Program-made: the position numbers and the translations under genes
Notes under the pieces: generated by a model
Seen by the model: the letters and a program-made list of their open reading frames with translations, nothing else
Told to the model about the DNA's origin: nothing
Database searches by the model: none
Part shown: positions 60,267 to 64,000 of the stretch, piece after piece
Position numbering within the stretch: the stretch's first letter is position 1
Layout of the letters: the number at the start of each line of letters is the position of its first letter
Assembly (NCBI RefSeq): GCF_020179835.1
Contig: NZ_JAIUDA010000012.1
Span: forward strand, 1 to 64,000
Reading direction: 5' to 3'
Origin: Pantoea sp. alder81
GTDB lineage: Bacteria; Pseudomonadota; Gammaproteobacteria; Enterobacterales; Enterobacteriaceae
Length of the DNA stretch: 64,000 nucleotides

Positions 60267-61367
60267 TCACTTAATGAATGCCAGATATTGCTGACAGATT
60301 GCCGCAGTATCAAATTCCGCAAAGGCATCCGCTGGCAACAAAGGTGGATGCTGGTAGATGTCTCGCATTGTTTCTGCCAGCGATTCAGGATTGAGATCTG
60401 CCAGGCCGCGAGCCAAATCGCCTCGCAACAGCCACTGCGGGCCACCCGGACAACGAGTGCTGACAACAGGTGTGCCACACAACACGGCTTCGATCAGTAC
60501 ATTACCAAAACCTTCGCTATCCGAACTGACGATCAGCATTGTCGCCCGGCTAATCCACGCATAAGGGTTTTGTGTAAAGCCCTGAAAAATCACGCGGTCA
60601 GCAATACCTAACGCTTGCGCCTGGGCTTCCAAAGCGGCTTTACGCTGTGACGAACCCTGTCCTAATAACACTAAGGGCAGATGAATATTGCTTAATGCGT
60701 AAGCCTTTAACAGGCGGTCATGCCGTTTAGTTTCGTGGAAGCGCCCCACGTGCACCAGAAAACCAGACCCAGGCACCTCAGCGGGTTCTGCTGCCAGCTG
60801 CCGAATCATTGCAATGTCGAACGGATTGCCAATCACCGCTTCGCGGGTGAGCTGCACATCAAATTCCGCTTTCAAATCATCCAGCACGGCAGGTGAAACA
60901 CCGATCACGTTACGCCCCTGATAGACCTGCTGGATCTTACGCGCCTTTAACCAGCGAGATAATCCAGTGCGATGTCCAAGATAGGAGGCTGAAAACACCC
61001 CATGCAGGCAAAACCAGGTTTTCTTCGCAGCCAGTGCACGGCTGCGACGCACTATACGGTCAGTTTTGTGCAGGTGAGACACGACCAGATCGAATTCACC
61101 CGCCGTCTTCTCCGCCTGCTGTACCGCAACGTCCAGCAAACGGGCTCGCCGACTGAGTTCAGTGATTTTGCGCCAGGGACGACGATTAGTGTCTTCAATG
61201 ACCTGATAATCCACACCCGGCGGCAAGGGGTACTCACACACTTTTCTCAGGGAAAAAAGGGAAACGCGATGCCCTTGATCCAGCATACCGGTGACCAGCG
61301 TCAGAACCACTTTTTCAGCGCCGCCGCCCGGCAAACCATCTATCACCATAAGTATGCGTTTTGACAA
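60267..61367 (-). CDS. Glycosyltransferase family 4, probable LPS outer-core enzyme
   Basis: The 366-residue GT-B protein has the glycine loop GLPGGGAEKVVLTL (about 11-24), the family-4 GRFHETKRHDRLL and the EX7E donor motif in SDSEGFGNVLIEAVLCGTPVV near 290-310. No membrane segments. The sugar is not readable from sequence. Next to a WabN-like deacetylase it could be the enzyme that adds the N-acetylhexosamine later deacetylated (the WabH role in Klebsiella), but this is inference. Confidence 0.75.
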   Translation of the reverse strand: MSKRILMVIDGLPGGGAEKVVLTLVTGMLDQGHRVSLFSLRKVCEYPLPPGVDYQVIEDTNRRPWRKITELSRRARLLDVAVQQAEKTAGEFDLVVSHLHKTDRIVRRSRALAAKKTWFCLHGVFSASYLGHRTGLSRWLKARKIQQVYQGRNVIGVSPAVLDDLKAEFDVQLTREAVIGNPFDIAMIRQLAAEPAEVPGSGFLVHVGRFHETKRHDRLLKAYALSNIHLPLVLLGQGSSQRKAALEAQAQALGIADRVIFQGFTQNPYAWISRATMLIVSSDSEGFGNVLIEAVLCGTPVVSTRCPGGPQWLLRGDLARGLADLNPESLAETMRDIYQHPPLLPADAFAEFDTAAICQQYLAFIK

Positions 61368-61535
61368 AATACCCTACCTGTCTGAATGAAATAACGTGTG
61401 AGTGACCGCAGTGCTGGCCTGGATATTAGCGCAGATCCGTCATGATTTTCGCCTGTTTCCTGCTCGGGCAAATAGTTTTGCGTCACTGAATGGCTCAGCG
61501 TAACATTGCGATTTTATTGGCTTCAGGCGGCGAAC

Positions 61536-62507
61536 ATGACCCGGCACGCGTTCCTCATTACCATCGACACTGAAGGCGACAACCTTTGGCGCAATCATCG
61601 TTCAATCACCACCGACAACACCGGTTATCTGCCGCGTTTTCAAAACCTGTGCGAACGTTATGGTTTTAAACCCACCTGGCTAACCAACTATGAAATGGCG
61701 ATGGATCCTGCGTTTGTGGAATTCGGCAAAGATGTCATCGCGCGTAATCAAGGTGAGATAGGCATGCATCTGCATGCATGGAACAGTCCGCCTGAAGCCC
61801 CGCTCACCGATGATGACTGGCGTTGGCAGCCTTACCTGATTGAATACTCCGATACCGTGCTGCGCGACAAAGTCGTTTATATGACTGATCTGCTGGAAGA
61901 AAAGTTCCAGACAAAAATGCTGAGCCATCGTGCAGGTCGTTGGGCGTTTGATGAACGCTATGCCGCCATTCTCACCGAATTGGGTTATCAGGTGGATTGC
62001 TCTGTCACTCCGCGCGTGAACTGGTCTTACACACGCGGCGCGCCACAGGGAAAAGGCGGTACTGACTATACCGATTTCCCGTTTAAACCCTATTTCATCG
62101 ATCCGCAGGATATTTCACGTAGCGGCGACTCCTCACTGCTCGAAATCCCTATGAGCATTCAGTACAAATACTCGCCGCTGATGAATACCTTTAAACAGAG
62201 CATCTATCGACTGCGCGGCAAGCAGAAAAGTCCTGCGGTGCACTGGCTGCGTCCATCCGGGGGTAATCTTGCGGATATGCAGCGTGTTGTCGAAATGTCG
62301 CTGGCAGAAGGGAATAATTACACTGAATTTATGCTGCACAGCTCAGAGTTCATGCCAGACGGCAGCCCAACGTTTAAAAACGAGCCCGATATCGAACAGC
62401 TTTATGCGGATGTAGAGGCGCTCTTCAGTTGGTTAGCGCCTCGTTTCGTTGGCCAGACCCTGTCGGAATACCACGACAGTTTTAAGCTACAGCAGTCCGC
62501 ACGTTAA
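61536..62507 (+). CDS. WabN-like polysaccharide deacetylase family protein (LPS core)
   Basis: The 323-residue cytoplasmic protein has FLITIDTEGDNLW (Asp 11), GEIGMHLHAWNSPPEAPLT with two His near 81-83, SHRAGRWAFDERY and the C-terminal FMLHSSEFMPDG with His. This is a divergent NodB-like deacetylase pattern. In Klebsiella and Serratia a WabN of this kind removes the acetyl group from GlcNAc in the LPS core, giving free glucosamine; this is the best candidate role. The start at 61536 has AGGCGG upstream; the frame from 61506 begins with TTG. It overlaps the next convergent gene by 26 bases. Confidence 0.72.
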   Translation: MTRHAFLITIDTEGDNLWRNHRSITTDNTGYLPRFQNLCERYGFKPTWLTNYEMAMDPAFVEFGKDVIARNQGEIGMHLHAWNSPPEAPLTDDDWRWQPYLIEYSDTVLRDKVVYMTDLLEEKFQTKMLSHRAGRWAFDERYAAILTELGYQVDCSVTPRVNWSYTRGAPQGKGGTDYTDFPFKPYFIDPQDISRSGDSSLLEIPMSIQYKYSPLMNTFKQSIYRLRGKQKSPAVHWLRPSGGNLADMQRVVEMSLAEGNNYTEFMLHSSEFMPDGSPTFKNEPDIEQLYADVEALFSWLAPRFVGQTLSEYHDSFKLQQSAR

Positions 62508-63513
62508 GTTTCTGCCATGCCTGCCAGACCGTTTCCGGCGCGATATCGCTGCATTCACCGGAATCGGTCTGCATAATCTGGTACTCACCCGACCACGGAT
62601 GCCACTGACTGGCATCCGTATCGCCAAAGAATACCACCTGCTTTTTATGCAGCCCGGCAGCGAGATGCATCTGCCCGCCATCGCTACACAAAATTTGCTC
62701 GCAGCAATCAAAGCCTGCGATGACTTCCCGCACCGATGCGGTGGGATAGCGCGCCACACGTTGTGAATTGACCAAATCCATCAACTCGTCAGCACGCGCC
62801 GCATCGCCTTTGTCATGGGGATCCAGCGTGCCCTGCGGTGACCAAAACACCAGAACGCGCGCCTGCTCATCTTCCAGCAGCTTATTAATAAAAGCCGCAT
62901 AGCTGGCTATCGGCCAGCGACGCTTAGGGCTGCGGCTGCTGATGTGCACGCCATAGACCTGCCCCGGCGAGGCGAAGCTTTGTGCGACACGTGCTTTGGC
63001 CGCTTCACGTTCTGCATCTGTGAGATAAAGATTCACGGATGGCACGGCAGGCAAGCTATCAGTCAATGCCGAGAGGTAAGAGAAGGTGTGTTCGACCTGA
63101 TGACTGCCCTGAAAATCGCTTTTATGGAAGGGATGGTCAAGCTCAACATCGGGCAAAGCTGCACCAATAATATTGTGTGCGCCTGCCATTTTTGCCAGCC
63201 GTAGGCTGTATTTGCACGGCACCGGATTGGCCAAAATCGTGGCATCAAAGCGCGTTTTACGCAGTGCCAGCATGATTTTGACCCGCTGCCAGTAAACGCC
63301 GAGCGTGGTTTCATTCTTGCCACGATGTTTGGCTTTCTTATAGACATACAGACGATCAACATGAGGATTATGGCTCACCACATCCTGCGCGATCTTATTA
63401 ACCAATAGGGTGATTTTTGCGTCAGGAAAAGTGCGTTTCAAACCTTCCAGCAGAGGAGTGGTACACACCATATCGCCAATGTTATCGCGGCGGATAACAA
63501 GGATGTTTTTCAT
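62482..63513 (-). CDS. Glycosyltransferase family 9 (heptosyltransferase-like)
   Basis: The 343-residue protein has the GT9 N-terminal motif ILVIRRDNIGDMVCTTPLLEGL (about 4-25), GVHISSRSPKRRWPIASYAAFI near 188-209 and LCSDGGQMHLAAGLHKKQVVFFGDTDA near 278-304. It probably adds heptose or a related sugar to the outer LPS core. The start MKNILVIRRDNIGD at 63513 follows homology; the frame from 63546 is longer. It is distinct from the AT-rich GT9 at 51.6 kb and has base use like the rest of the genome. Confidence 0.8.
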   Translation of the reverse strand: MKNILVIRRDNIGDMVCTTPLLEGLKRTFPDAKITLLVNKIAQDVVSHNPHVDRLYVYKKAKHRGKNETTLGVYWQRVKIMLALRKTRFDATILANPVPCKYSLRLAKMAGAHNIIGAALPDVELDHPFHKSDFQGSHQVEHTFSYLSALTDSLPAVPSVNLYLTDAEREAAKARVAQSFASPGQVYGVHISSRSPKRRWPIASYAAFINKLLEDEQARVLVFWSPQGTLDPHDKGDAARADELMDLVNSQRVARYPTASVREVIAGFDCCEQILCSDGGQMHLAAGLHKKQVVFFGDTDASQWHPWSGEYQIMQTDSGECSDIAPETVWQAWQKLNVRTAVA

Positions 63514-63690
63514 ACTGATGCCCAGGGTAAAAAGGATTGATGCCAAACATTCCGGCCAGAACCGTTCCTAAAAGCGCAAAAATGCTAGCGAGCTAACTAC
63601 TTTTGACCATTAATGTCCAAAAAGTTCTGAATTTCTTAGCAATAATTAACGTAAGAGAATCGTAAATAATTCATAAAACCCTTAATAACA

Positions 63691-64000
63691 ATGTCGCTTG
63701 ATAATCCCGCACTTTCCATCATTACTCCCATGTTCAACGCTGGCGCGATGTTCGAGACGTTTATGCAGTCTCTTTTAGCGCAATCGCTGACAGACCTTGA
63801 AATCATTATCGTCGATGATGGTTCCACCGATGGTTCCGGTGAACGCGCTGAGGCTTATGCGCGCCAGCATCCTCAGGTGCAGGTTATTCACCAGGCTAAT
63901 GGTGGTGTATCCCGCGCACGCAATGCCGGATTAGCCGTCGCAAAAGGCAAGTACGTCACATTCCCGGATGCAGACGACACCATGAACCCGGCCATGTATC
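63691..64000 (+). CDS. Glycosyltransferase family 2, WaaH (YibD)-like, cut by the right edge
   Basis: The first 103 codons are present. They show LSIITPMFNAGAMFETFMQS, EIIIVDDGSTDGS, GGVSRARNAGLAVAKG and the metal-binding DXD in FPDADD, the GT-A family 2 layout. The resemblance to E. coli YibD/WaaH (a core glucuronosyltransferase next to tdh) is strong in LSI.PMFNAG and LAQ...LEIIIV.DGSTD. The gene continues past 64000. No Pho box was recognised upstream, although E. coli waaH is PhoB-controlled. Confidence 0.75.
   Translation, partial: MSLDNPALSIITPMFNAGAMFETFMQSLLAQSLTDLEIIIVDDGSTDGSGERAEAYARQHPQVQVIHQANGGVSRARNAGLAVAKGKYVTFPDADDTMNPAMY

Noticed and set aside
63514..63690. PhoB box upstream of the WaaH-like gene
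   Set aside because: No pair of CTGTCAT-like repeats was found, although E. coli waaH is known to be PhoB-regulated.
1..64000. tRNA genes, insertion sequences, prophage, toxin-antitoxin or defence systems
   Set aside because: None was recognised in the reading; the intergenic spaces are short and mostly explained by promoters, operators, terminators and the two repeats listed.

Overview
The window is chromosomal DNA of an enterobacterium, most likely Erwiniaceae (Pantoea or Erwinia type). Nearly every protein is close to its Escherichia coli counterpart, and the gene order follows E. coli except for a few losses and one junction. Family-level features that point away from E. coli itself are a short (405-residue) ArgG inside an argCBGH operon, emrD placed beside fpr, no menA between hslU and rraA, no gpmM between yibN and envC, and a different lipopolysaccharide (LPS) core locus. 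The assignment to Erwiniaceae is inference from recalled family resemblance, not a search.

Layout. Bases 1-310 hold the promoters and leader of an rRNA operon that reads out of the left edge; its 16S gene lies outside. Then come murI and btuB (with an upstream cobalamin riboswitch), trmA, yijD-fabR, sthA, oxyR with a candidate OxyS-like small RNA, the arginine genes argCBGH with divergent argE, ppc, and the methionine genes metF, metBL and metJ with MetJ operators. Next are rpmE, priA, cytR, ftsN, the heat-shock operon hslVU (sigma-32 promoter), rraA, zapB, the glycerol genes glpF-glpK-glpX, emrD, fpr, yiiQ, tpiA, cdh, sbp, pfkA, fieF and the envelope-stress genes cpxP and cpxRA, including the CpxQ small RNA in the cpxP 3' end. 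This part corresponds to the 88-90 min region of E. coli in reverse.

After cpxA the order jumps to the E. coli 81 min region: trmL, then the secB cluster (yibN-grxC-secB-gpsA-cysE read leftward), envC and yibQ, and then the LPS core locus (about 51.6-57.8 kb). It contains an AT-rich glycosyltransferase, a WaaL-type O-antigen ligase and a WaaZ-like protein, followed by waaC, waaF and hldD. kbl-tdh (threonine to glycine) interrupts it, and a second LPS group follows: a GT4 glycosyltransferase, a WabN-like sugar deacetylase, a GT9 transferase and a WaaH-like GT2 transferase cut by the right edge.

How the genes work together: arginine and methionine synthesis are each controlled by operators visible between divergent genes (ArgR, MetJ). 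Glycerol uptake (GlpF), phosphorylation (GlpK) and gluconeogenic return (GlpX) are linked, and TpiA and PfkA are nearby. The Cpx system has its own CpxR box, its periplasmic inhibitor and its small-RNA arm. The LPS genes should build heptose (HldD), add it (WaaC, WaaF), decorate the outer core (GT4, deacetylase, two GT9 enzymes, GT2, WaaZ-like) and attach O-antigen (WaaL). No phage, plasmid, CRISPR array or insertion sequence was recognised. The non-coding elements most worth attention are the OxyS-like transcript, CpxQ, an ERIC element and a 106-bp inverted-repeat element between ppc and metF.
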